This document shows, one piece after another, positions 25,893-33,610 of a DNA stretch of 64,000 nt. How positions within the stretch are numbered: the stretch's first letter is position 1; each line of letters starts with the position of its first letter. The notes beneath the pieces were generated by a model, which searched no databases, had not been told where the DNA came from, and was given only the letters and a program-made list of their open reading frames with translations. The translations under genes were made by a program, and so were the position numbers. Source of the DNA: CAYQTE01 sp964420285 (GTDB lineage: Bacteria > Planctomycetota > Phycisphaerae > Tepidisphaerales > Tepidisphaeraceae); the NCBI GenBank assembly GCA_964420285.1, contig CAYQTE010000005.1:1-64000 (forward strand), written 5' to 3'.

Positions 25893-26840
25893 TCATAGCT
25901 CGACATCGCGACCCGGCGCTTCGCCGCGCACGAGGGTCATTTCGATCACCTCGGCCGGGCAGAAGGTCCGCACGCGCAGCAGTGACGAGAATCCAAAACC
26001 GCGGTTGACCACCAGCCAGGTGCCGGCGATGTGATGAATCCCCCGGCTGAAGCGGCGCGGAAGGGAATCGTGGCTGCTGATGGGCCGGCCGCCGGGAAGG
26101 CAGATCTGGCCGCCGTGCGTGTGGCCGGCGAGGAACAGGTCCGGCCGCAAACCGCCGACGCGGCGCAGAGTGTCGGGGAAATGCGACAGGACGATCCGGA
26201 CCGACCCCGGTTTCTTCGGCGGGATCGACGCGATGAAGCGCGGGTCCAGATCACGCCGCTCCAGCCCGCCGATCCCGATCAGTTCGATCGTCGCCGCGCC
26301 CGATTCCAGGCATATTCGCCGGCCGTGCACCTGATGCAAACCCCAACCGCCCAGCGATGCGGCCAGCAGATCGTCATCGTGATTTCCCAGGATGACGTAT
26401 GTCCCCAGCCGTGATGTCAGCCCTTCCATCACCCGCTGCACGACGGGCATGGCGGGGGTGTAATCGTGTTTGCAATCGACGAAATCGCCGGTGAAGAGGA
26501 TCATGTCGGGGCGCTGGCTTTTGACGCGTTCGATGAGCTGGTCGTAGCCGGGATCCCAATGCGCCCAGGCGTGGAAATCGCTGATGTGCAGAATCCGCAG
26601 CCCCGCCAGTTCCGCCGGCAGATCGGGAATCGCCAGTTCGGCCCGATGCCATTCAAATCCGCGCGACGATCCGACTTGCAGCCACGGCCCGTGCGCCGGG
26701 CGGCGCTGCGCTCTCCCATTGGCGCGATTCCCGACGTGCCGCGTTCGATGTCGATCCGCGGCCAAATCGCCGTCCGGTGCGACGTTATCGCCGGCGTCAG
26801 TCTCGCGCGGTCCGGGTTCTGCCCGCTCCATGAAACCCAT
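25893..26840 (-). CDS. YkuE-like metallophosphoesterase
   Basis: This 315-residue protein has the full calcineurin-like motif set in order: LHISDFHAW, FTGDFVDCKHDY, ILGNHDDDL, LSHFPD and GHTHGGQICLPGG. That is the YkuE/YpbG type, often acting on lipid-linked or cell-envelope phosphate esters. The first 65 residues are charged, low-complexity and without a signal peptide, so the true start may lie further downstream. It is co-directional with the glycosyltransferase gene, probably one operon. Confidence 0.75.
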   Translation of the reverse strand: MGFMERAEPGPRETDAGDNVAPDGDLAADRHRTRHVGNRANGRAQRRPAHGPWLQVGSSRGFEWHRAELAIPDLPAELAGLRILHISDFHAWAHWDPGYDQLIERVKSQRPDMILFTGDFVDCKHDYTPAMPVVQRVMEGLTSRLGTYVILGNHDDDLLAASLGGWGLHQVHGRRICLESGAATIELIGIGGLERRDLDPRFIASIPPKKPGSVRIVLSHFPDTLRRVGGLRPDLFLAGHTHGGQICLPGGRPISSHDSLPRRFSRGIHHIAGTWLVVNRGFGFSSLLRVRTFCPAEVIEMTLVRGEAPGRDVEL

Positions 26841-26904
26841 TTAACCGCGGGCAGGCCGTTAAGCCAAGGTGAGAACCGAACGATTCAGCGCGTACAATGG
26901 AACC

Positions 26905-27582
26905 ATGTGCGGCCGATACGTGCTCAAGACCCTTCCACAGAAGATCATGGAGGCGATCGGTGTGATCGTCGGGCCGCTGCCGGAGCTTTTTCCGCGATAC
27001 AACATTGCCCCGACACAGCAGGTTCCGGTGGTGCGTCTGGACAAGGAGGGGGCGCGTCGGCTGTCGCTGGTGAAATGGGGCCTGGTTCCATCGTGGGCCA
27101 AAGACCCGTCGATCGGCAATCGCCAGATCAATGCGCGGGCCGAGACGGTGTCCGAACGGCCCGCGTTCCGCGATGCCTTCGCCCGCCGGCGCTGCCTCGT
27201 GCCCGCCGATGGGTTTTACGAATGGCACACCACCGGCGCGGGCAAGCAGCCGATTTTCATTCATCGCGCCGACGATCGGCCGTTCTGCTTCGCCGGCCTT
27301 TGGGAGCGCTGGCACGATCCGGACTCCGATGCGGATATGGATTCGATGACGATCATCACCACCACCCCCAACCGACTGATGGCCCCGATCCACAACCGCA
27401 TGCCGGTGATCCTCGGTCAGGGTGCCTACGACCCGTGGCTGAACCGCGACACACCGCCCCAGCGCCTGGGCGAACTGCTGGTTCCCGCTCCCGACGACGG
27501 CTGGCTCGCCCAGGCCGTCTCGACGCATGTCAACAATCCTCGCAACGACGATGCGGAGTGCGTGCGGCCGATCGACGGCTGA
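26905..27582 (+). CDS. yedK: SRAP-domain (YedK/HMCES-like) DNA-protein crosslink protein
   Basis: This 225-residue protein starts exactly at the SRAP catalytic cysteine (MCGRYVL, Cys2). It keeps NIAPTQQVPVV, WGLVPSWAKD, the INARAETV block, PADGFYEW with the active Glu, and the catalytic His in PIHNRMPVIL. Such proteins form a thiazolidine crosslink with abasic sites in single-stranded DNA and shield them. Methionine must be removed for activity, which fixes the start at 26905. It stands alone, convergent with the SDR gene. Confidence 0.9.
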   Translation: MCGRYVLKTLPQKIMEAIGVIVGPLPELFPRYNIAPTQQVPVVRLDKEGARRLSLVKWGLVPSWAKDPSIGNRQINARAETVSERPAFRDAFARRRCLVPADGFYEWHTTGAGKQPIFIHRADDRPFCFAGLWERWHDPDSDADMDSMTIITTTPNRLMAPIHNRMPVILGQGAYDPWLNRDTPPQRLGELLVPAPDDGWLAQAVSTHVNNPRNDDAECVRPIDG

Positions 27583-27594
27583 GGGACGATAAAG

Positions 27595-27627
27595 GGGACG
27601 CAGCTTGTTTTTAACGAGCTGCGTCCC
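27595..27627. terminator. Hairpin between convergent genes
   Basis: GGGACGCAGCT (27595-27605) and AGCTGCGTCCC (27617-27627) form a perfect 11-bp stem with an 11-base T/A-rich loop, placed between two converging genes. It could work as a bidirectional terminator, although no U tract follows directly. The same GGGACGCAGCT-type hairpin is familiar as an interspersed repeat in other genomes. Confidence 0.5.
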
Positions 27628-27646
27628 AGTTTCCCTCCCCCGTTTT

Positions 27647-28594
27647 TCAATTGGATCGGTATGTCGAGACGGTGTCTCTGCGGCGGGCAAGTTCGCTGGT
27701 GTAGCGGCGGCCGAGCGTGTCTTTGTGCTCGTCGATCCACGCCGAGAGCTTTGTCGCCCCCAGCGGCGGGGCGTCGACACACAGCCGCCCTTGCATCAGG
27801 CCGCGGATTTCCTCCCGCGTGATGATGACGTCATCGACCAGCAGACCCAGCACACGGCAACCCCAGTATCCGATTTTCGGTGGGAGACGCAGGATCGGCC
27901 GCTTGAGCCCCAGCGCCCGTTTGATCGTCTCGACCAGGCCGCGATAGGTGAATGTCTCCGGCCCGATCGCCTCGATCACCTCATTGCGGTCGCCGGCAAC
28001 GCGCCCGACGGCCGCGGCGGCAAGATCGTCCACGTAGATCGGTTGCAGCCGGTAATCGCCGGCGCCGAAAACCCCGAACATTGGGAGATGGCGCAGCGCC
28101 CAGGCCATGTTGTTGATCAGGATATCTTCCTTCCCAAATAGAACGGTCGGCCGCAGGATGCAATAGGAAATGCCCAGCGTTTCAAGGTTCGCTTCCAGCT
28201 CGGCCTTGCCGCGAAAATAGGGCAGGTCGGAGTTGATGTCCGGATGTGTGATGCTGACATGCACGATCCGCCGCACGCCGGCGTCGCGCGCGGCATTGAA
28301 CAGAACCCGGCTGTTGGCGACGGCCTGTTGATGAGAGAAGGAGTGATGATCGAATCGCACCCAATAGGTGTTGATGAGGGCATCGACGCCCTTCAGCGAT
28401 TGCGTCAAACGCTGCGGCTGGTCGAAATGATAAGGGATAGCCTCGATCGCCTGCCCAAACGGGTTTTCGCGCTGCGGCGAATTGGTCAACGTGACGACGC
28501 GATGGCCCGCATCCAATAGCCGCCGGGCGATATAACGGCCGGAGTAACCAAAAGCGCCGGTGACGGCGATCTTCAAGTTGCGGGCGTCGGTCAT
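27647..28594 (-). CDS. Atypical short-chain dehydrogenase (NDUFA9-like NAD(P)-binding protein)
   Basis: This 315-residue protein has the Rossmann motif VTGAFGYSGRYIARRLLD. It continues with LINTYWVRFD, VHVSITHPD and the LRPTVLFG segment of atypical extended SDRs such as NDUFA9-like or isoflavone-reductase-like proteins. The canonical YxxxK is replaced by YFRGKAELE. Likely roles include quinone or membrane redox chaperoning or a sugar/lipid epimerase, not decidable here. It is read divergently from the decayed protease gene region. Confidence 0.7.
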   Translation of the reverse strand: MTDARNLKIAVTGAFGYSGRYIARRLLDAGHRVVTLTNSPQRENPFGQAIEAIPYHFDQPQRLTQSLKGVDALINTYWVRFDHHSFSHQQAVANSRVLFNAARDAGVRRIVHVSITHPDINSDLPYFRGKAELEANLETLGISYCILRPTVLFGKEDILINNMAWALRHLPMFGVFGAGDYRLQPIYVDDLAAAAVGRVAGDRNEVIEAIGPETFTYRGLVETIKRALGLKRPILRLPPKIGYWGCRVLGLLVDDVIITREEIRGLMQGRLCVDAPPLGATKLSAWIDEHKDTLGRRYTSELARRRDTVSTYRSN

Positions 28595-28657
28595 GATGCG
28601 ACGATATGCGCGCCGGCGGTGGTTATCATACTTTCAGAACTTTCAAGACCATCGTCC

Positions 28658-28826
28658 CTACTTCACCGTCGAGCAGGCGATATTCGGACTGGCGGGATTC
28701 ACGTCGATGCGGCGGTCCCTGGGGGAGACGACAAGGTCCATGTCCTCCATCGGTATCGGCCAGAGCCTGAACCTCAACCGGCCGCTGGTCGGGATAGCGA
28801 GGATTGGCCAGGGAAATCGTTGTCAT
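28658..28826 (-). pseudogene. Remnant of a clan AA aspartic protease gene with internal deletion
   Basis: Two pieces of one protein family are joined out of frame on the minus strand. Frame 1 from the ATG at 28826 encodes MTTISLANPRYPDQRPVEVQ followed by ALADT, the known N-terminus with the active Asp-Thr. Frame 2 then encodes PMEDMDLVVSPRDRRIDVNP and NIACSTVK, ending at the TAG at 28658-28660, which is the known C-terminus. The roughly 60 residues between them are missing, including the Gly after DT. Intact relatives are retropepsin-like proteins of about 125 residues. Confidence 0.75.
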
Positions 28827-28942
28827 GACAAGCCCCGTGTCCAGATCATGGCATTTGCCGGTTCGGCAGGACAGTTGGGTACTGTTGAATGGGTACCTTT
28901 GATTCCGCCGCCTCTGAAATCATCTTGACGATCCGGGTTTTT

Positions 28943-28956
28943 ATTACTACAGTAAT
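28943..28956. promoter_or_regulatory. Palindrome at the start of the antitoxin gene
   Basis: ATTACT-AC-AGTAAT is a perfect 6-bp inverted repeat ending 3 bases before the ATG at 28960, in an AT-rich pocket. There is no SD in the gap, so the palindrome may be both the autoregulatory operator and the transcription-start region of a leaderless message. Confidence 0.5.
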
Positions 28957-28959
28957 TTC

Positions 28960-29226
28960 ATGGCCAGGCCCAAAAAAGACCCGACGATGCTGATGAATTT
29001 TGACCTGCGAATTCCGGTCACGGCGATGCAAAAGCGGACCATTGCCAAGGCAGCCAGCGCGAACCAAGCCGACATGGCCTCCTGGTTGAGACCGATCATA
29101 CTTGACGCTGCGAGGGATGCGTTGAAGAGATCCAGGAAGAAGGCGGACCGTGACATTGCCGCGGGCCGGATGCGAAGGTTCTCCTCCGTTGAGGGCATGA
29201 TTGCCGACCTCAATTCCGGGGAATGA
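28960..29226 (+). CDS. Ribbon-helix-helix/DUF1778-like antitoxin
   Basis: This 88-residue basic protein has DUF1778-like segment MNFDLRIPVTAMQKRTIAKA, then MASWLRPIILDAARDAL. A charged tail (RRFSSVEGMIADLNSGE) of the type that neutralises RelE-like toxins follows. The toxin gene starts 21 bases after its stop. The promoter is probably the palindrome directly upstream. It is likely to bind that site alone and with the toxin. Confidence 0.65.
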   Translation: MARPKKDPTMLMNFDLRIPVTAMQKRTIAKAASANQADMASWLRPIILDAARDALKRSRKKADRDIAAGRMRRFSSVEGMIADLNSGE

Positions 29227-29247
29227 ACGCTCCGGAGGGGATTTCTC

Positions 29248-29550
29248 GTGCAGGTCGCACACACGTCATTGTTTCGGCGTTCGTACAGGTCGCTGCAGGA
29301 AGGTGAACGGCGGCGGATAGACAAATGCCTTCGCCTGTTCATGGTTAAGCCACACGGTCCCTATACGGCGGGACTCCGGCCGCACAAACTCGGGGGGCAG
29401 ACCGGAACACCAAGCAAGGCGGGCGAGAAACCGCCTCCCATTTGGGAAATGCATGCCAGCGATAACCTCCTCGTGACATTTCAATTTGGCGCAGACGAGG
29501 TGGTCTTCAGGAATTGCGGCCACCACGCCGACGTCATCCGATGCCCATGA
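29248..29550 (+). CDS. RelE/HigB-like mRNA interferase toxin
   Basis: This 100-residue protein follows the RelE fold order. It has a basic N-terminal helix pair (FRRSYRSLQEGERRRIDKCL), then YTAGLRPHKLGG, IWEMHASDNLLVTFQF and a terminal GHHADVIRCP. The ending matches the GxHxxVxR ending of this superfamily. It would cleave mRNA on the ribosome when the antitoxin is lost. The GTG start is supported by SD GGAGGGG (from 29233) at good spacing. A glycine-rich insertion around residues 50-60 is unusual. Confidence 0.7.
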   Translation: MQVAHTSLFRRSYRSLQEGERRRIDKCLRLFMVKPHGPYTAGLRPHKLGGQTGTPSKAGEKPPPIWEMHASDNLLVTFQFGADEVVFRNCGHHADVIRCP

Positions 29551-29620
29551 TTTGCCACCGAGCTGTATTCGCCTTGTGACCCCTTATGGGCCGGGTTAGA
29601 GTACCGTCAACGGTTCGAGA

Positions 29621-30589
29621 GTGCTTGGAAGGATGATACGCACGTTGACGGCGAAACCTGGTTCGGATAGCGCGGGCGCGGCGGCGAGGCCGCCGGCGTG
29701 GGTGGAGCAGCTTGTGGATGCGACCGGGCGGACGGGGGGCGGGAGCGAGGGGATCGCACTGGAGATTGCGGCCGGGAAGCGCTTTACGCTGGTTAGTGCG
29801 TGGGTGGATGAGCATCTGGTGCGCGACGGGGCGGGATTGCGCGATGCGACGATCGGCGCGTATGGGCTGATTCGCGCGGTGCTGGCGGAATCGAACACGC
29901 CGTATCCGGTGCGGTTCTGGAATCATATCGGCGATATCACGCAGCCGGCGGTCAATGGGGTAGACCCGGCGGTTGGCGACGGCCGGGATGCCAACCGGTA
30001 CATGGCGTTTAATGCCGGGCGGTTTGCGGCGATGAGCCAGTGGTACGGCGGGCCGGAGCGGTTTGACGCATCGCTGCCGACGGCGTCGGGTGTGGGATAT
30101 GACGGGCGTGGTTTGATCGTGCATTGTCTTGCCTCGCGACAGCCGGGGAGGGCGGTGGCCAATCCGCGGCAGGTTCAGCCGCACCGCTATTCCGCGCGCT
30201 ACGGGCCGCGTCCGCCCTGCTTTTCGCGGGCGACGATCCTTACGGCGGATGTGCCGGCGCCGCTGGTGCTGGTGGGCGGGACGGCCAGCATTCGCGGGGA
30301 AGTGTCCATGTTCGAGAACGATCTGTCGGCGCAATTCGCCGAGACGCTGGCGAACCTGTCGAGCCTGCTGACGGCCGCCGGCGCGGCGGACGGCGCGGCG
30401 GGATTGGCGACGCTGCGTGAATTGCGTGTGTATTACCGCGATGCCTCGGATGCGGCACCGATCGCGGCGATGGTGCGATCGCAGCTTGCATCGGTGGGCC
30501 AGCCGCAGACGGTGCGGGCCGGGTTGTGTCGCCCGGAGCTGCTGGTGGAGATAGAAGGCCTGGCCGATTGCAGCGGGGTTCAGCGATGA
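29621..30589 (+). CDS. Chorismatase-like (XanB2/FkbO/Hyg5-type) enzyme
   Basis: This 322-residue protein has family segments VRFWNHIGDI, then RYMAFNAGRFAAMSQWYGG, QVQPHRYSARYGPRPPCFSR and LVGGTASIRGEVS. These are characteristic of chorismate-hydrolysing enzymes such as XanB2, which makes 3-hydroxybenzoate and 4-hydroxybenzoate, and FkbO/Hyg5. It would supply an aromatic starter unit to the downstream ligase. Which hydroxybenzoate is formed cannot be told. The start is GTG 29621 or ATG 29633 (GGAAGG abuts the latter). Its stop overlaps the next gene (ATGA), opening a tightly coupled operon. Confidence 0.75.
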   Translation: MLGRMIRTLTAKPGSDSAGAAARPPAWVEQLVDATGRTGGGSEGIALEIAAGKRFTLVSAWVDEHLVRDGAGLRDATIGAYGLIRAVLAESNTPYPVRFWNHIGDITQPAVNGVDPAVGDGRDANRYMAFNAGRFAAMSQWYGGPERFDASLPTASGVGYDGRGLIVHCLASRQPGRAVANPRQVQPHRYSARYGPRPPCFSRATILTADVPAPLVLVGGTASIRGEVSMFENDLSAQFAETLANLSSLLTAAGAADGAAGLATLRELRVYYRDASDAAPIAAMVRSQLASVGQPQTVRAGLCRPELLVEIEGLADCSGVQR

Positions 30590-31917
30590 CGGACGGGACG
30601 GACTGCGATGTGCTGGTGATCGGCGGCGGGCCGGGAGGGGCGACGGCGGCGTTGCAACTGGCGCGGGCGGGGATCAAGGTCATTCTGCTGGAAAAGGGAT
30701 CGCATCCGCGGTTTCACATTGGAGAATCGTTCCTGCCGCGGAACATGCCGCTGCTGCGGGAACTGGGGCTCGAGGCCTCGCTTCGGAAGCTGCCGCACAT
30801 GCCCAAATTCGGTGCGGAATTCGGGCTGGGAAACGATCCGAACACGACGCGGTTCACCTTCGACATGGGACTGGTGCCGGGAAGCGAAACGTTCAACATC
30901 GCGCGGGCGCATTTCGACGGGATGCTCTTCGCCCAGGCCGCCGCGGCCGGGGCCGATTGCCGACAGAACGTGGCCGTGCGCGAGATACTCGAATTAACCG
31001 ACGGCCGCGTGCGCATCGCGACGGACCAAGGCGAATTAACGGCTCGCTACCTGATCGATGCCAGCGGTCACGGAACCGTGGTGGGCCGGAAGTTGGGAAC
31101 GCGGAGGCCGCATTCGGACCAGGAATTGCACAAGGTCGCGTATTTCTCGCATTTCACGAACGTGAAGCGGCTGGAGGGAAAAGCGGCCGGGCATCCGGGC
31201 ATCATCATGTGCCAAGAGGGATGGTTCTGGCTGATCGCGTTGGACGAGATGACGACGAGCGTGGGTTTTGTGACGCGGGCGGAAGTGTGCCGATCGGCCG
31301 GCGTGTCGGCCAGTCGGATGCTGGCTTGGGCGATCTCGCGGTGCCCGGTGGTGCGTGACCGGATGGCGCAGGCGGCCGGGCCGGTCGAAAACCAGGTGTT
31401 GGCGGATTTCAGTTACACCTGCTGGCCTTTTTCGGGGCCGGGCTATTTTCTGGTGGGAGATGCGGCGGCGTTTCTGGACCCGATCTTTTCCACCGGGGCG
31501 ACCATGGCGATGATGAGCGCCTGCGAAGCGGCGCGATGTCTGGCAGCGGTGTTGAAGAACGGGGCAGCACCGGCCGCGGCGCAGCGGCGCTATCGAAAAT
31601 ACGTCCGCGGCAGCACCAAAACGTATTTCCGCCTCATCCGCACTTATTACCAGCATTCATTCCGCGAGTTGTTCATGAACGGCACCGGGCCGATGAAGGT
31701 GCATAACGCGGTGATCTCGGTGCTGGCGGGCGAGGTTTTTCCCCGGCCGCCGTGGAAATTGCGGTGGCGGCTGTGGCTGTTTTATTTCTTTGTGTGGCTC
31801 AACAAGCGCGTGGCGACCGTGCCCAGGCGGGCGGCGCATTCGCTGCTGGAGGCCGAGCCGATCGACTGGTCGCCGGCGGCCCAGCCGTCAACGGCGGCGC
31901 CGGCGGTGACGGCGTGA
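30586..31917 (+). CDS. Flavin-dependent halogenase-like monooxygenase
   Basis: This 443-residue protein has FAD motif VLVIGGGPGGATAALQLARA, then HIGESFLPRN. Segment EGWFWLIALDE occupies the place of the halogenase WxWxIP motif, with Ala for the Pro. GDAAAFLDPIFSTGATMAM matches the FxDPxFSTG motif of the tryptophan-halogenase family. It is probably a tailoring oxidase or halogenase of an aryl product, as in aryl-polyene and flexirubin-type clusters. The altered motif makes hydroxylation or another oxidation equally possible. ATGA overlap upstream and GTGA overlap downstream show translational coupling. Confidence 0.75.
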   Translation: MTDGTDCDVLVIGGGPGGATAALQLARAGIKVILLEKGSHPRFHIGESFLPRNMPLLRELGLEASLRKLPHMPKFGAEFGLGNDPNTTRFTFDMGLVPGSETFNIARAHFDGMLFAQAAAAGADCRQNVAVREILELTDGRVRIATDQGELTARYLIDASGHGTVVGRKLGTRRPHSDQELHKVAYFSHFTNVKRLEGKAAGHPGIIMCQEGWFWLIALDEMTTSVGFVTRAEVCRSAGVSASRMLAWAISRCPVVRDRMAQAAGPVENQVLADFSYTCWPFSGPGYFLVGDAAAFLDPIFSTGATMAMMSACEAARCLAAVLKNGAAPAAAQRRYRKYVRGSTKTYFRLIRTYYQHSFRELFMNGTGPMKVHNAVISVLAGEVFPRPPWKLRWRLWLFYFFVWLNKRVATVPRRAAHSLLEAEPIDWSPAAQPSTAAPAVTA

Positions 31918-33568
31918 ACAAGTGCGCAACCGGCATCGAACTGTTGGATCGCGTGGCGCGATGGGAAACCGATCGCGGCGACCAGATCGCCTACCTCGGG
32001 GCAAGCGGCTCGGGTGAATCGGCCGATGTGCTGACATGGTCCGCCCTGGCCCAGCGAGTCCGGACATTGGCGGCGGAGTTGGACAAAAAGGTGCCGGCCG
32101 GCGCGACGGTACTTGTGAGCCTGGAAAACGGGCTTGAATTTCCGATCGCGTTTCTGGGTGTGCTGGCATCGGGGCGAAGCGTGTTCCCGGTCAATCCGGA
32201 ATTGGCGCCGCCGGAACAGGCCAGTGCGATCAAACGATCGGCGGCCGCGGCGGTCATCGGCCGTGGATTGAAGATTGAAGCGACCGCACCTTTTTCTCCC
32301 TCTCCCTGTACACAGGGGGAGGGCGGGGGTGGGGGTTCTTCGCTCTCGGTGCCGTCGGCCAATCTGACCCCCACCCTAACCCTCCCCCTGGGTACAGGGA
32401 GAGGGGATAAGAGTGGTCCGTCGTTGCTCTTGACCAGCACGGGAACCACCGGCCGGCCGAAGATTGTCATGCGAACCGCGGCCAGTGTGGATGCGGTGTC
32501 GGGTAGCATGGTGGAAGCGGTCGACTTTGTGCCGGAGGATCGCGTGCTGGCGACGGTGCCGCTGTGTCATTCGTACGGGCTGGAGCACGGCTTGCTGGCG
32601 CCGGTGTGGGCGGGAAGCCAGGTCCACCTGTGCCGCGGATTGGACATGGCCGTGCTGGTCGAGCGGATCGGCCGGGGTGAGATCACCATCTGGCCGGGCG
32701 TGCCGGCGATGTTCGAGATGGTGGCCAATATCGGCACGGCGCGGGCGCCGGGTCTGAAGGTGGCGTATTCGGCGGGCGGGGCGTTTCCGCGGAGTTTGTT
32801 CGATCAACTTGACGGGCGGATGGGAATTCGAGTCGGGCAGATATACGGGGCGACGGAGATTGGATCGGTGGCGTTTGCCGATCCGCGTGATGCGTCGTTC
32901 GATCCGGCCTCGGTGGGCAAGCCGATGCGCGGCGTTGAGATTCGCCTGATGCCCACAAGCGGCGCCGACGATCAGATCGCCGTGCGTGCGACATCGATGA
33001 TGCGGGAATACATCGGCGAAGAGACGCCCATGACCCCGGACGGATTCTTTCCCACCGGCGATCTGGGCCATGTCGACAGCGCGGGAAACATCCACCTGAC
33101 CGGCCGGCTGAAACTGCTCATCGACGTGGGCGGATTGAAGGTGAGCCCGATGGAAGTGGAGGCGGCATTGCGCGAACATGAGTCGGTGGGCGAGTGCATC
33201 GTGGTGCCGCTGCCGCTGAGTGCGACGGTGAACCGCCTGCGGGCGATTGTAACGCCGCGAGACGGGCAAACCGCGATCGACGTCGATGAGCTGCGGGAGT
33301 TCGCCAGGAAGCGGTTATCGCCGCATAAGGTCCCGCGCGTCATTGAAGTCCGCGCCGACCTGCCGCGATCGCCNNNNNNNNNNNNNNNNNNNNNNNNNNN
33401 NNNNNNNNNNNNNNNNNNNNNNNNNNNNNNNNNNNNNNNNNNNNNNNNNNNNNNNNNNNNNNNNNNNNNNNNNCGCCGCATAAGGTCCCGCGCGTCATTG
33501 AAGTCCGCGCCGACCTGCCGCGATCGCCGACGGGAAAAATCCTGCGGCAAGAGGCGGCGGGAATGTAA
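31914..33568 (+). CDS. Acyl/aryl-AMP ligase, interrupted by an assembly gap
   Basis: This ANL-superfamily adenylating enzyme has the core motif LLLTSTGTTGRPK, then QIYGATEIGSVAF, PTGDLGHVDSAGNIHLTGR and the terminal SPTGKILRQ. It would activate an aryl or acyl acid, most simply the hydroxybenzoate made by the first gene. The GTG start at 31914 overlaps the stop of the previous gene. Bases 33374-33473 are N and a 55-bp repeat flanks them; collapsing the repeat restores one frame through to the TAA at 33566-33568, so the gene is probably intact. Residues about 126-166 come from an inserted palindromic repeat, which lies just before the A3 motif. Confidence 0.8.
32291..32410. repeat. Large palindromic (REPIN-like) element inside the ligase gene
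   Basis: The left arm at about 32291-32336 (TTTTTCTCCCTCTCCCTGTA onwards) pairs almost perfectly with the right arm at about 32366-32410 (which ends in ACAGGGAGAGGGGATAA). Each arm also contains its own small palindrome around CCCTGTACACAGGG. The roughly 30 bases between are a loop. The element keeps the reading frame open. Shorter relatives occur at 38625 and 62769. Confidence 0.75.
33319..33373. repeat. First copy of the 55-bp repeat flanking the gap
   Basis: This 55-base segment, starting CGCCGCATAAGGTCCCGCGC, is repeated exactly at 33474-33528. It ends directly at the first N. It is best read as the same genomic sequence present at the ends of two contigs. Confidence 0.85.
33374..33473. 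other. Assembly gap (100 N)
   Basis: One hundred N bases lie inside the ligase coding sequence. They are bounded on both sides by the exact 55-bp repeat, so the true distance is probably zero and the gap an artefact of unmerged overlapping contigs. Confidence 0.9.
33474..33528. repeat. Second copy of the 55-bp repeat flanking the gap
   Basis: It is identical to 33319-33373 and begins directly after the last N. Merging the two copies joins the ligase reading frame without a break. Confidence 0.85.
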
Positions 33569-33610
33569 GTTCCAGGCTTCAAAAAGAAAAATATGTCACG
33601 CAAAGGCGCA

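Noticed and set aside
28560..28928. A 122-codon plus-strand frame over the protease remnant
   Set aside because: It has no start signal, no domain and a composition unlike its neighbours. The minus strand explains the sequence better.
32291..32410. A transcription terminator inside the ligase gene
   Set aside because: The long hairpin has no T run after it, sits within a tightly coupled operon and matches the interspersed repeat type found elsewhere in the window.
33319..33528. A real 55-bp direct duplication or target-site duplication of a mobile element
   Set aside because: The copies touch the N run on both sides, and merging them restores the gene. No transposase is present.
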